DNA of 64,000 nt from Yponomeuta sedellus (lineage: Eukaryota > Arthropoda > Insecta > Lepidoptera > Yponomeutidae), in assembly GCA_934045075.1 (NCBI GenBank), contig OW203722.1, positions 26,069,226 through 26,133,225 on the forward strand, given 5' to 3'. Made by a program: the position numbers and the translations under genes. Positions 45,651 through 58,300 of the stretch are shown piece by piece (positions within the stretch are counted from its first letter, which is position 1; the number at the start of each line of letters is the position of its first letter). Under the pieces are notes generated by a model. The model did not search any database. It was not told the DNA's origin and saw only the letters and a program-made list of their open reading frames with translations.

Positions 45651-46079
45651 ATATATACGATTACCGTTGAATATATAACTATTATATTAATTTTGTAAAT
45701 AAGTAAGTTTCAAACTATCGCGAACGTGGGATCCGGTCATCAAGATGTGTTCGAGTGAAAAAAGTCGCATGGCTTATCGTCCGACATTGTCAGTGTAGTG
45801 TGTCGCAACCCTAATAGTGCTTTGTTATAGCTGGTTGAGGGTAGTCTGAAACCTCATCAGCCGAAGATGCGAACAGGTGCCAGCCATCAGTCTTCTCGTG
45901 ACCACGATGGCTGTAACGTCGTCGAAACGTCGAGGTAAAATAGCAATAAATTACTACGCGATTAAGCCCCGAAAATATTCTAACTATGTGTACAAGTCGC
46001 GAAAGTTTAAAATATGTTGTAAAATTTCCTGCAAACGAAGTTGTGGGTAAAAGGTAGATAATTTTTTTTATCATTCGTG

Positions 46080-46292
46080 ATGTTCATAAATTTCAATATA
46101 AACGGTTCTAGTCGCGATCAATTATTAGGTACTTAAAACTTAATTACCTTAATTCCCGTCGTTTTCCCGGCTACTCGCCACTTCAGTCTACCTATTGCCA
46201 TGGCAACTGCATCGTTGCCGAAACGTCGGGAATTAGGGTAATTACGTTTTACATAATAAATAAACGCTACTAGACCCGTTTGACATAAAACT
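46080..46292. mobile_element. Foldback MITE with inserted centre
   Basis: AAACGGTTCTAGTCGCGATC at the left, CTACTAGACCCGTTT at the right, and a GCCATGGCAAC...CCGAAACGTCGGGAATTA centre. A related sequence lies at 45770-46070. Confidence 0.6.
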
Positions 46293-46338
46293 AAAGGTAG
46301 TAATTATAAGTAACAAGACTGTCACGTAGTATCACAAG

Positions 46339-46344
46339 TTTATT
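46339..46344 (-). terminator. AATAAA poly(A) signal of gene 5
   Basis: AATAAA 11 nt after the TAA stop, followed by CTTGTGATACTACGTGAC. A second AATAAA overlaps the stop codon itself (46355-46360). Confidence 0.6.
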
Positions 46345-46355
46345 ATATTGCTTGT

Positions 46356-49300
46356 TTATTTTCGGATCGCAATAGAATTAATGATATTAGGGCACCGGCA
46401 AGTGCACGTGCTGGGTTGGATCTCCGCCGCTTGGCAACCGAGGGTCTTTGCACAGCAGTCGCAACTCAGGTTTTCCTCCACTTCATACGACGAACACCAC
46501 TCGCTACCTGTCACTACGTTCATTAAACGTATCTGCGGATAAAACATATTAAATACACTCTAGATAGGTAGATAGAGAACACTTTATTGCACAACCAGAA
46601 AAATATTACAACCATGATTCTATACATATACACTCTATATACATAACTCAATCAAGAACTCAGATTAGCATCAGGTTAATTCAGACTAGGTTCATTCAAT
46701 CAGCCTTGAGGAGATTTTATGAAACTATTTTATCATTCGTATCTGTCGCGTTAAGGATTTCCTAAATGCCCATTGAATTGATGTTAGATCTGTTGAAACC
46801 ATTCTTAAGTTTGGTTGAAAAACTAAGACGTTATACATTATGCCAAACGTTATATAATTATATATATTCACATGTAACAGAGCCTGTTCGGTGTAAGAAA
46901 CATTGTTTTCCAGCACACTTGATATTAAAAAGACTGGCGACGGGTAGTCCAAGGAAAAGTGAAATACAATATACAGATAGGGAAATACATTAACTTTGAC
47001 CTACACGTGAAGATGGCTAGGGAGCATAATATAAATTAAGTTGCTTTATGGGCGACTTTGCAACAAAAATGTAAAGGTGTACTTGCTGACTGCGAATGTA
47101 TTAATGAATAAGAAGATGTTGACAAATAAGAAAATACTGACAGGTATGCGTCTGCTTATGGTCTCCCTGGGCATGCATTTGGAGTCAGGTATGTGGTAGT
47201 TGCAGTGCCCAACGCATCTTCTGACCCACGCGGCGCTCGGACTGATCTAGGGAAACGTCAAAGACCGTATGAACTTCAGGATACATTGAATGCAAATTGT
47301 CGTAACCGTAACGTAGTTTTATAATTATGTTTTTTAGACTGGTTTGGCGTCGCTTGCTCCACGACAATAATGACATTCTCTGCTAACGCCATTTTTCGCT
47401 CGCATCTATAATCGTTGAACACAGAGCTACAATGTGCAAGTTGCAGCGTTGTATAGAAATATTGAAAAGATACGGGTCCGCTTTAGCTTCGTCTTGCGAT
47501 TAATAATTGGAAATATTCTCAACCTTTTCACTGCAGACTTATCCATCTAGTATCTTCTGATCACTTCTTTCTCATCATTGATGATGCACAATAATCTCTA
47601 TAGGGTTCACTAAACTAATATTACTCATGCTAAGTTTATTAAGTACTAGCTGACCCAGCGAACTTCGTACTGCCTAACAGTCGATTCTTAAATTTTTTTT
47701 TTTTATTTTCTCCTTCGTAAAAACCATCCTGTACTTCAATGTATATTCTAAAAAAAGAATTAGCGAAATCGGTTCAGCTGCTCTCGAAATTTGCGCTCAC
47801 CAACACATTTAGTGATTCATTTTTGTATTATAGATAGTTAAATATGACACGTGCACACAAGTTTTATTTTATAATAATAGATGCCTTCATTAAAACAAAA
47901 CATCCACTTACAGATCATTGCAGAAGCCTCCTTTTAAGTAAATCCGTACCAGGAGGATCCGCTCTTTCTACACTATAATCACTACTTAAAATCACTATAT
48001 CTCATTTTTAAGGTAGATGCCTGTAAATCTTTCAAATAACTCCTTATTTGGTGTTTATGCAGGAGCTTTGCTAAATTTAAAAGAAAAAAGTTATCATGTC
48101 ATATGTTAAATTAATAAATTCAGGTATATTGAAAAAAAAAACGTTTATTTTTTTAGATTTAGCTGTTTTACAGATTTATACATAAACTCATTTTCGTCAT
48201 ATAGGGGTAGGTGGTTGTTGACATCAAGAAAAACAAAACTTACATGTATTTGGGACGAAGGGGGCTTAAGATTCACCAGGACGTATTTGGGCTCTCCGCA
48301 CTGTGACTGTTCTGTTAAATGGTTGCGGATTTTGTTCGGTTTTTTGCTGCACCTAACTGCAGAAGATAATTTCAAGTTAGATTGTTTCCTAAATAACATC
48401 AGTCTTATTTTATAAAAATTAAATATGACCGCTCAGAACCTTTTCAGTTGCTTTTCAGTGTCACCCATGAGCTTTTTATTTTTTATAATTTATAAAGAGT
48501 TCTAGTTATAACTCTAATGCACTCTATAATTGGGTATGACATATGCCAGACATATTCCAGCAAAAATCAAATTTTTATTCTTAGTTAATTTTTTTTTTTT
48601 GTTTTATACACACATCTACACACAACTTCACGATTTTTTTTTATCAACCGAATGATATCCTTTATTGAATGTAGTGTTTGGAAAATTGTGAAAAAATTGA
48701 CGCCTACAAAGATTATATTTGATTAAAACTTTTTATTGCACACACCAGAAAATAAAAGGCTTCGTCAGAAAAGAAAACTTTTGTCTTATAAGTTTGGCGG
48801 TCTTATCGTTAAGAGCGATCTCTTCGGGACAAACATGGGATGGATAAAACTGAAAGATGAAGAGACTAGGTGTACATGAAATATATTAGAAGAATATGCA
48901 CATGAACTGAATTACAATTGTCTGGAAGGAATTGCTTTTAGCAATAAGGCCGCCAATTGTTCTTTGTATCTTTACATGTTTTATAATAATTATGTGCTCT
49001 GGTGTACGTTATCAACCCTTGTATGTCCCCACTGCTGGGGGTCTCTTCCTGCATCGCAAGAAGGTTAGGCCATATTCCACCACGGGGGCCAAGTCTGGGT
49101 TGGTGGAGAATAAAGAATATTCTTATCTTATCTTACAACTAATTAGCTAAAGGTATTTTGACAGGTGAGGTAACAAAAATAAGCTTTTTTTAAGATATAA
49201 TACATCTTAATAAAGAGAAGATTTAGAAGTCAAAAATATTTTTGATTTATTTGGTTTTATTGGTGCTATGGATTAATTTGAGTGTTTTATATCATTTCAT

Positions 49301-52300
49301 ATTTGTAAGTTATGCCCGTAACACTGTTTCGTGTGTCTAATAAAAAAAAAGTGAAACTCTATTTTGAAGTGTTTTGGTGCAGTGGATTTTTCATACATGA
49401 GACTGTAACTGCCGCACTCAGAGACGTCCATAAAATTTAATGTTTATTTAAATATCATTATCTTTCACTTATCAGTAGATAACAGCTTGTTAGTGTATGA
49501 GAAACCGGGGGTTAGTGCCTGACATTTCCTCTTCCGCATTCACTTCCTCATAACCACTTCCTCATCATTTCGTCAACTACTTTCCAGTACGCTTGTTCAG
49601 TTAAAGCATAATGCCACAAAACTACTTTGAAAATGATCAATTCCTTAAAACCGTCAATTAAGATTTGAGTTTTAAATAACGTGCGTTCATGCATCACGAA
49701 AATAAATAAATGAAATGAAACGTTCGACGATAAGATATAAAATTCATTGTTTAATACCTCGACTATTTTTTTTTTTATTTTTATTTGGAAGAAATAAGAT
49801 AAGATAAATTCTTATCGTTAGTAATAGTCTTTATTGTATACCGGAAAATTGAAACGGAAACAGCAGATACAGAAGTTAAGATACAATTGGCTGCCTTATT
49901 GCTAAATCGAGATATCCGAGGTCGAAATTGAGATAATCTTCCAGGTAACCTCAAAATACAACTTAGTTTGTCTTACGCACAGATTAACAAAAGTCTTATG
50001 TAGACAAAATGTCAACAAAATCATTTACACATTTCAAATTTGAGATTTCAAAATTAGTAACAAACGTAAACACATTTTTGACAGCAAACGAAAACAATAA
50101 CAATATATAGTTTATATTTTCCACTATTTATATAGCGCACGTCTCAAGTAACCGTTTTTCTCTAAATGATCTACGGAAAATCTTACGGATGTTTGTCATA
50201 AAGCTCCGCATGAATAAGATAGACAGACTTACCTGGCTTAGTGTAGTGAGTGACGGTATCTTTAATAAAGAAAATATACAAAAATTAATAATATAACACG
50301 GGTATAGCATAAACTCATGCTTTTATTCCGGAGTGAGCAGATCTTGTCTCTGTTCAACTATCAACCTCTCGACATTTTTTTTTTTAGTTTAATAGTACAT
50401 TATACAACTAGGGTGGTAATACAAAGAAAGGCCGAGATCGCAGAAGTTTGCGGCCCGAGCTGCAAGCGAGGGGCGTAAATATGCGATCGACAGCTTTCTT
50501 TATTACCTCCCGTGTTGTGTACATCTTTTTATGTCTACACTTGGCCAGAAAGCGGCGTTTTCCGTACGCGCAGCGTGCGGAAAAAGCCACTTTATTGCCA
50601 GGTGTGGCATAAATTAATTTATTTGACTTTTCAAAATAATTCATTATGATAACTTAAATATTTATAATAATAATAATGATAAAAATGGAACTAAACCTAA
50701 AACATTCTAATTTAAATAAAATATTTGAGCCAGATCGCTGTCGGGCGGCAGAGTACCAAGAAGGCTGGCGGCATTGCCTCGCTGTATGGCTAGGCTTATC
50801 CTTTGGCCAAAGTAAGCACCAGCCCTCGGGTCTCCTGAAGCGTCGACTAGGCGCGACGAGATCTCCTTAAAGAGGAGTCTCGCCTCCGGACCCCATGGCC
50901 CCAGAGTCTCGACTCTGAAAGGCACAAATATATAGCCCTGCCCTATAGCTACATATTTGTGCCTCTTATTCGACTCTTACATTTTAATTAAAACAAATAG
51001 ATCAAAATTTGTAAAAAAACTAAAATCTCCATTAAGTAGTCTGTCAGCTATGTATTCGTCATCTCTCTAAAGACATCAAATATGTCCTTCTGGCTGTTTG
51101 TTCCTAATCTTAGCTTATAGATTATGCATATTAATGAATAGAAATTTGTCATATGAGAATGATATGATAATAGTTCAGTATTTTCCGGGCAAATATCTGT
51201 GCAATTGTCACTTTCCGACCGGATTATGCATCAATGAATGGTTTGACGTTTTTGTATAAAACCACCCATCAGCCTCGCTGTCACTTACTATCGCCGAATC
51301 AACGTTGATGTCACGCATGGAACCACATTGATCCGAGACCGGTCGTAGTACATGGTCACCTTCTCGAAATCGTTTCCGAATACATTTACCTGGGGCAGAT
51401 TTTGCAGTTAGGTAAAAACAATTTCGAGAGGGAGGCCAAGAGGCGGATCCAGCTGGGCTGGGCAGCGTTTGGGAAACTACGCCGAGTCTTCTCGTCATCC
51501 ATACCGCAATGCTTGAAAACGAAAGTTTTTAATCAGTGCGTTCTACCTGTCATGACCTACGGAGCCGAGACATGGACACTCACGAAAGGGTTGGTCCACC
51601 ACTTCAAAGTCGCTCAGCGAGCTATGGAGAGAGCTATGCTCGGAGTTTTTCTGAAGGATAGGATTCGTATCGAATGCATCCGACAGAGAACCAAAGTTAT
51701 CGACATAGCTCAGAGAATCAGCAAGCTGAAGTGGCAGTGGGCTGGCCATATCTCGCGAAGGACCGACAAGCGTTGGAGCAAACGTGTCCTTTAGTGGAGA
51801 CCGCGACTCGGCAAACGTAGTGTGGGACGCCCTCCGACTAGGTGGGATGACGATCTGCGAAAAACTGCAGGCAGATGCTGGATGCGGCAAGCTGAAGACA
51901 GGGCGCTATGGCGCTCATTAGGGGAGGGCTATGTCTAGCAGTGGACTAGTATAGCCTGACGATGATGGAACAGAATGAACCAATCACAGAATGATTTACA
52001 GCACAGCTTACTCTCATTTCATAGGTAAAGACTAATCGTGTCGAGAGGACTAAGGCCGTTTTTGGATGTGAATTATATTGTGACAGGAGAAATACTGCTG
52101 TGATTTTTTTTGCAGATTACGTCGACTAAACCTCCCCATAATTTGTCTGACCATTTTTTAGACGTTAAACCATTTTTCGATAAAGAGATCCGTTTGCATA
52201 ATACCTATTGAACATATAATTTTTAATAAAATTTAAAACAGGTAGTTATTACGAGTGATCTGATCTCCTAATCATCAATCAAGAAACCCCTCCTTCTATA

Positions 52301-55300
52301 TACCGCGTCCGTTGAGAGCCAACTACAGAATTGCACTGCACTTGTTCCGTCACATTTCCGCCAGGCCCCGCATTTCGCACGCGTGTACAGTTAGCCCCGT
52401 TTTAAATGTGGCTTACTGCATACGCTCACTATATCTTCCAGATGTATGATGGGGACAAACTTACCCAACGCGGTATCGTAGCACATGACTACATCTTAAA
52501 AAAGAATTAAAACAATTATATTAAAAATTCTGAAATATACGTTTTATTATGTAATTTGTTAATAAGTTGACGGTACTTTGTAAAAGGCACCTATTGATAA
52601 ATATTCTATAATTACTGCACTATATTCCGAAAGTTTAGTAAGAAGTAATTTCGGACTCATGAGGTGGACAAACTTACTTGGCTTGGTAGAGCCGCCGCTG
52701 ACTGTGACTTAAAAATGAAATAATAAAATTATAATTAGTAAAAAATAATAATTAGGCTGTCCATCTGTTGTCCGCCTGCATATCTGTTCGAGGGTTAGCT
52801 CAGAGATCATTGGAACTCAAAAGCTAAGGTATGCCTTATAGTTACATTATTAATTACGTCGTCAAAACGGTAGAATAAAATCTTTTAACAAATATATATT
52901 TTGCTACATGCCCTGTACCTTTAATATGGCTACCTTTGGCTTCCCTATAGAGCTAATATCTTTTGTATGATAGAACGGTTGGTCGCTTGATCAGTTTTCG
53001 AAAAGAGAACTATTTTTCGAAAAAGAGATCCGTTTTGTCTTTCCTCTCGGTTATTTGTAGAGACGGAAAAAACCAGAGCAGTGCAAATAAAATAATGAAA
53101 GGAAAAGGAAACCTAACAAAGCTAGGAAGGTTTTACAAATTAACGAGTAATATTCGACTCTTCTTCTTCTTCTTTTTCTTCAGGCTAAATTAGTCCACTG
53201 CTGGACATAACCCTGCCCTAATGAGCGCCACAGCGCAAGGCTGTGCCATCATTGGGGGGCAATGCCCATAATCCCCACGCTGGGCATGCGGGTTGGGGAT
53301 CGCAGTTTGGTGGAATTGTACTGCAGGGGGCGTTGCTGCTATATTCGACTAGCTTACAAAAAATACTGCATTGTAAATGTCACTGAAAGTTATATTGGTG
53401 TAATTGTTAGTTGCGTAAATAATAATAAACATTTATTTCGTATAAAAGAGATATCCATGTTGTAGTTAATAGACTTCAAAACTGAAAGTAAACTAGAGTT
53501 CAATACTATCTATAGTATTTAGCGTCCATATTACGAGTGTCCCTCTGCTGGGCAAAGGCTTGGTCTAAAACGGGAGAGTTTGTAGACCAAGATTTTTTGA
53601 TCACTCGCCATCATCGTCGCGCTATCGTCTTCGCGACGGCGGAGAAACGTTCTGGGCGGCTTGATAACTTCTGACAATAACCACTGCCTTACAATCCTCC
53701 ACATACCCGGGCTCGGTCCTCGCGGTGGAGTATGGCTTAACCTTCCTGCGATGCAGGAAAAGACCCATGCCCAGCAATGGCGACGTACAAGGATCGATAT
53801 CGTACCTATATGTCGTACTGTCGTACGACACATAGGTACTGTATCAACTCCACAAGCGCTCACGATATCTTCCAGAGGTTTGTCAATTATTGTCCTATAC
53901 TTTTTGACGACGATGTGGATAGACTTACCTGTCCTTGTGGTGCTGCTGGTGACTGTGTCTTTAAAAAAAATTAAATAAATAGCTTATAGTTTGTAAACAA
54001 AAAATATAGTTTATAATTTCATTGTCTATGGATGAACTCGAGGTAACTGTAAAAAACCCTTTTTTTATTTTAGCGTTTGTTTGTCATATTCTACTAGTCT
54101 CTTGACCACAAATCTTGATGTGGATAATCTGGCCTTGTTGTATAGCGGGTTGCTGCGTCTTAAAAAAAATAAAACACTGATTACAATTTATTGGACTCTT
54201 ATAGTTTCGGCATTTGCGTAGCTCAGAGATGATAAGGTGTAGAAAGCTGAAATCTGGCAAATATACACATTAGAGTCCTTGCTCAACTCTCCTGGCTAAA
54301 CGCTTGATTGTAAAAACGTAGAAAACCTTAGGATAGTAGAACGTTTCATAAACTATGTTCATAAAGAGGAAACATATCACAGCTGAGAGGGCTTTACAAG
54401 TTAACGAGTAATAGGTGAACAATTAATATAAAGAAAACTTCCTAAAAACATTGAAAATTACGTTGATGAGGTTGTCAGTTCTGTAGAATGTGTACGGAAC
54501 GCTACATTGCCTAATAAGCACTTTGTCGGTTTTTATTTTATTGGTAACGTGGCTTACGATATCTTCCGGAAGTTTGTCGTCATACTAAACTTCTGGGCTC
54601 ATGACGTTGAAAAACGTACCTGGCCTTGTAGTGGTGCGGGTGATTGCGTCTTTAAAATAAAAATAAAAACAGATATTACAATTTGTGAAAATAAAAACAG
54701 TTTTCCTGATATTGCCTGTTTATAAGCTAAGCTAGAATAAACACGTCTTAGAAAAACAATTATATACACTTCTGAACTCATTATGTGGATAACTTACCTG
54801 GCCCGGTAGATTTGCTCGTGACAGCGTCTTTACGAAAAAAAATAGTTTTGATTACAGAGACTTTATAAGTTATGATTTCTTTAAATCTGTAAATATAATT
54901 AACTCTTAACAAAACCATTTTTATTATAAACATTATTTGCTTTGTTTGAAATGAGCTCTCAATATATTTTGAAAGTTTGTCATATACTTCGAACTTATGT
55001 TAAGAACATACTCGTACATACCAGAGCTGGCAGTGGTGCATGCTTCTGCGTAAAAAAGAATAAAGATTAATTAGAAGAAATAGACTGACATTTGTAGAAA
55101 AAATTTATAGTTTGCATTAGTCTGTTTATAAGCAGTAAACTCTTCGTAGCTGTAAACCAACTGGTTCAGTTAGTGGAGACACATAAATGCTTTGGCCCTG
55201 CTTAAGGCGGAAAATAAATGGTTTTAGTATATGTTGTTTAGGGATGAGCTGAATAATCAAATTTTACAAATTTTAAGCGAGAGTGACATATTTAATTGGA

Positions 55301-58300
55301 GATGCCAAAATTTTAGTTAAAAATAATGCCTCCTGACTCTATGCAGGAAATCCTGTAAGAAGTATGAAGAAGACAAAATAACTGACAGTTTTGATCTACA
55401 TATATAGGTATTATTTTAATCTTTCAGGTAAAATCTTACAAAAACGAAATTTAAGTTAGCGGAACGAAATTTTGGGTAATTTATTTTGTTTCAAATTGGC
55501 TCACTTCATGCTCTCCTAATATCTTCCATAAGTTTGTTATGTACACAAAATAAGTACTTACCTATCTTGATGTATCTGCGGGTGACTGCATCTCGTCTAT
55601 ACGCGATCCGCGTGACGTAAGCGCGCGTTTGCCAAGGATTGAAATATACCCGGTATTCGTGCTTGCCGCTCCCGTCTAAACGGTATGTTGTGGAAATATT
55701 CAAAAATGTAGGGCAGTAATTTATCGAAGGTAAAAGGAAAACTAACACAGATAAGGAGGCTGAAGAAAGTAAATTATGAAAGGTAAACTGCGTAAAAACT
55801 CCACTGAAAATTACTTTTAATATAATTAAATAAAATTCTAATATCAATCAAAACACCCGTCCTTCTAAGAGCACGTGCATTGGTAACCAACTACATAATC
55901 CTACATTGCTCAACTGCGCGTGAGCTGCCACGCAATTAGTCGTTATTTTGTTTTACATGTATGTGGCTTACTGCATGCGCTCTTAATAAATACTGGAAGT
56001 TTATCAAGCCGCACATAATGAGTCAGGTCCTAATTATTAAAGTAATGTGTAACAACAACAGATTTCGAACAAGACTACAAAGCAGAAAAACATAAAATCT
56101 GTTTTTACTATTTCATTACGACCACTGATAATATGTAAAAACTAATAATCTTAGTAAAAATTCATTATAAATGTGGAGAACAAACAAATATGTATATTGT
56201 GTAAAGGTTATAAAAGGACACAAATTGAGAGAGAGAATCCAATCCGTTATGGTAAGAGAAAAACTGTGCAAGGAGATCTCAATAAATTAGGAAAGTTATT
56301 TTGTATTTTCGAGTTGAGAATAGATTACTGTCAGGAAAAATACGCTTTTTACTTTTACGACATAAGTTTATCATAACATCTCATTAAGGTTATGTAACAA
56401 CTTGTCAAGTCTCGACGAAATTAAAGTAATTTAAATAAGTAACAAAAAAACTGTGAGATTTTTTAAACTTAAAACGGCCATATTCATAGCATTAGTTCAT
56501 TCTTTAATTCCGGAGGAGTGAGCAGAGACAAGAATTCGCTACTTGTCAGGATCCTGATCGATCTCTTAATTAAAACAAATAGATTACAATTTGTAAAAAA
56601 ACTGAAATCTCCATGGAGTAATCTGTTAGCTATGTATTCGTCATCTCTCTAAAGACATCAAACATGTCCGTCTGGCTGTTTGATTCTTATCTTAGCTTAT
56701 AGATTATGCATGTAAGTGAATAGAAATTTGTCTTATCAGAATGATATGATAATAGTTCAGTATTTTCCGGCAAAATATCTATGCAACTGTCACCATCCGA
56801 TCGTCATCTTGCGACTAACCTTGATATTTTGACGGGTTATGCATCAGTGAATTGTTTGACGTTTCTGTATAAAATCACCCATCAGCTTCGCTGTCACTTA
56901 CTATCGCCCAATCAATGTTGATGTCACGCATGGAGAACAGAATGAACCAATCACAGAACGATTTACAGCACTTACTCTCCTTTCATAGGTAAAGACTAAT
57001 CGACAGGACTACGGCCGTTTTTGGGTGTGAATTGTGGAAGGAGAAATATTTCTATGATTTTTTTTGCAGATTACGCCGACTGAACGTTATCCTTTCTATA
57101 ATTTCAAGTACGAGTTTATATAGGGATCCGTTTGCATAATTTTGAGCTCTAAGCGCTTAATTTTAACTAATCATCTGTCAAAAAATCCCTCCTTCTATAT
57201 CCATGTGCTTTGAGAGCCAATTACAAAATTTTATACTCTAGATTGCACGTGTTCCGCCACATTTCCCCCAGGCCCCGCATTTCGCACGCGTATGCAATGA
57301 ACCACGTTTTAAATGTGGCTTACTGCATCGCGCACTATATCTTCTGGATGTATGATGCGGACAAACTTACCTAACCCGATAGCGGTGCATGTGACTACAT
57401 TTAAAAAATAATTAAAACAATTATATTAAAAATTCTGAAAAAATATTTTTATTATGTAATATGTTTATAAGCTGAATACTTCAAAAAAGACATAACATAA
57501 CATTTACATACAGGTACATTGCTTCTGGCCCCACACTAGGATAACCTGTGTCGTGGGAACCAGAAACAACGACATCACAAACATGTAAACATCCAAAACA
57601 TCCAAGGTTTTTTTTTGTTTCCAACCGGGATTCGAACCCGGGACCTCTTGCATGGTAGGCAGATGCGCTACCGCTACGCCACAGAGGTGGTCAAATGACA
57701 CCTATTGATAAACATTTTTTTAACTACGATTACTGCACTATATAGTGCAGAACTTTAGTAAGAAGTACTTCCGGACTCATTTCGGAAGTTCGGAACTTCG
57801 GACTTCGGAAGCCGGACTCTCAACGTGGCTTACTGGGTACACTCACAATATCTTCCGGAGGTTTTTTTTTGTCATAATAAACTTCTGGGCTCTTGATGTT
57901 GAAAAACTTACCTGGCCTTACAGTGGTGCGGATGACTGCGTCTTTCAAAAAACATAAAAACAGAGATTACAATTTGTGAAAGTAAAAACGGTTTTCACGT
58001 TATTGCCTGTTTATAAGCTAAGCTAGAACAATCACGTCTTAGATAAAACCACTCAAAAATTTTTTTTTAATTATTTTGTGTACGTTTGTCATGATTACAC
58101 TTTTGAACTCATGAAGTGGACAACTTACCTGGCCCGGTAGATTTGCTTGTGACAGCGTCTTTACAAAAAAAAGAAAAAGAGTTTTGATAACAGAGACTTT
58201 TTAAGGTATGATTGATGATGATATGATAAATGTAATTATCTCTTAAGAAACCGTTTTTTTTTATAACCATTATTTGCTTCGTTTGAAATGCGCTCTCAAT

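Larger units (their letters stand above)
50990..55860. repeat. Segmental duplication, left block
   Basis: Starts AATTAAAACAAATAGAT and holds microexons 52466-55675. Alignable with 56570-59890 apart from insertions (LINE at 51320-51967) and a deletion in the other block. Confidence 0.75.

Noticed and set aside
45840..45930. CTGATGAG-like hammerhead core on the minus strand
   Set aside because: No GAAA segment and no stem II at the right spacing.
46740..46993. 75-residue frames on both strands
   Set aside because: Mutual shadows in a region with LINE tail remains; no recognisable motif.
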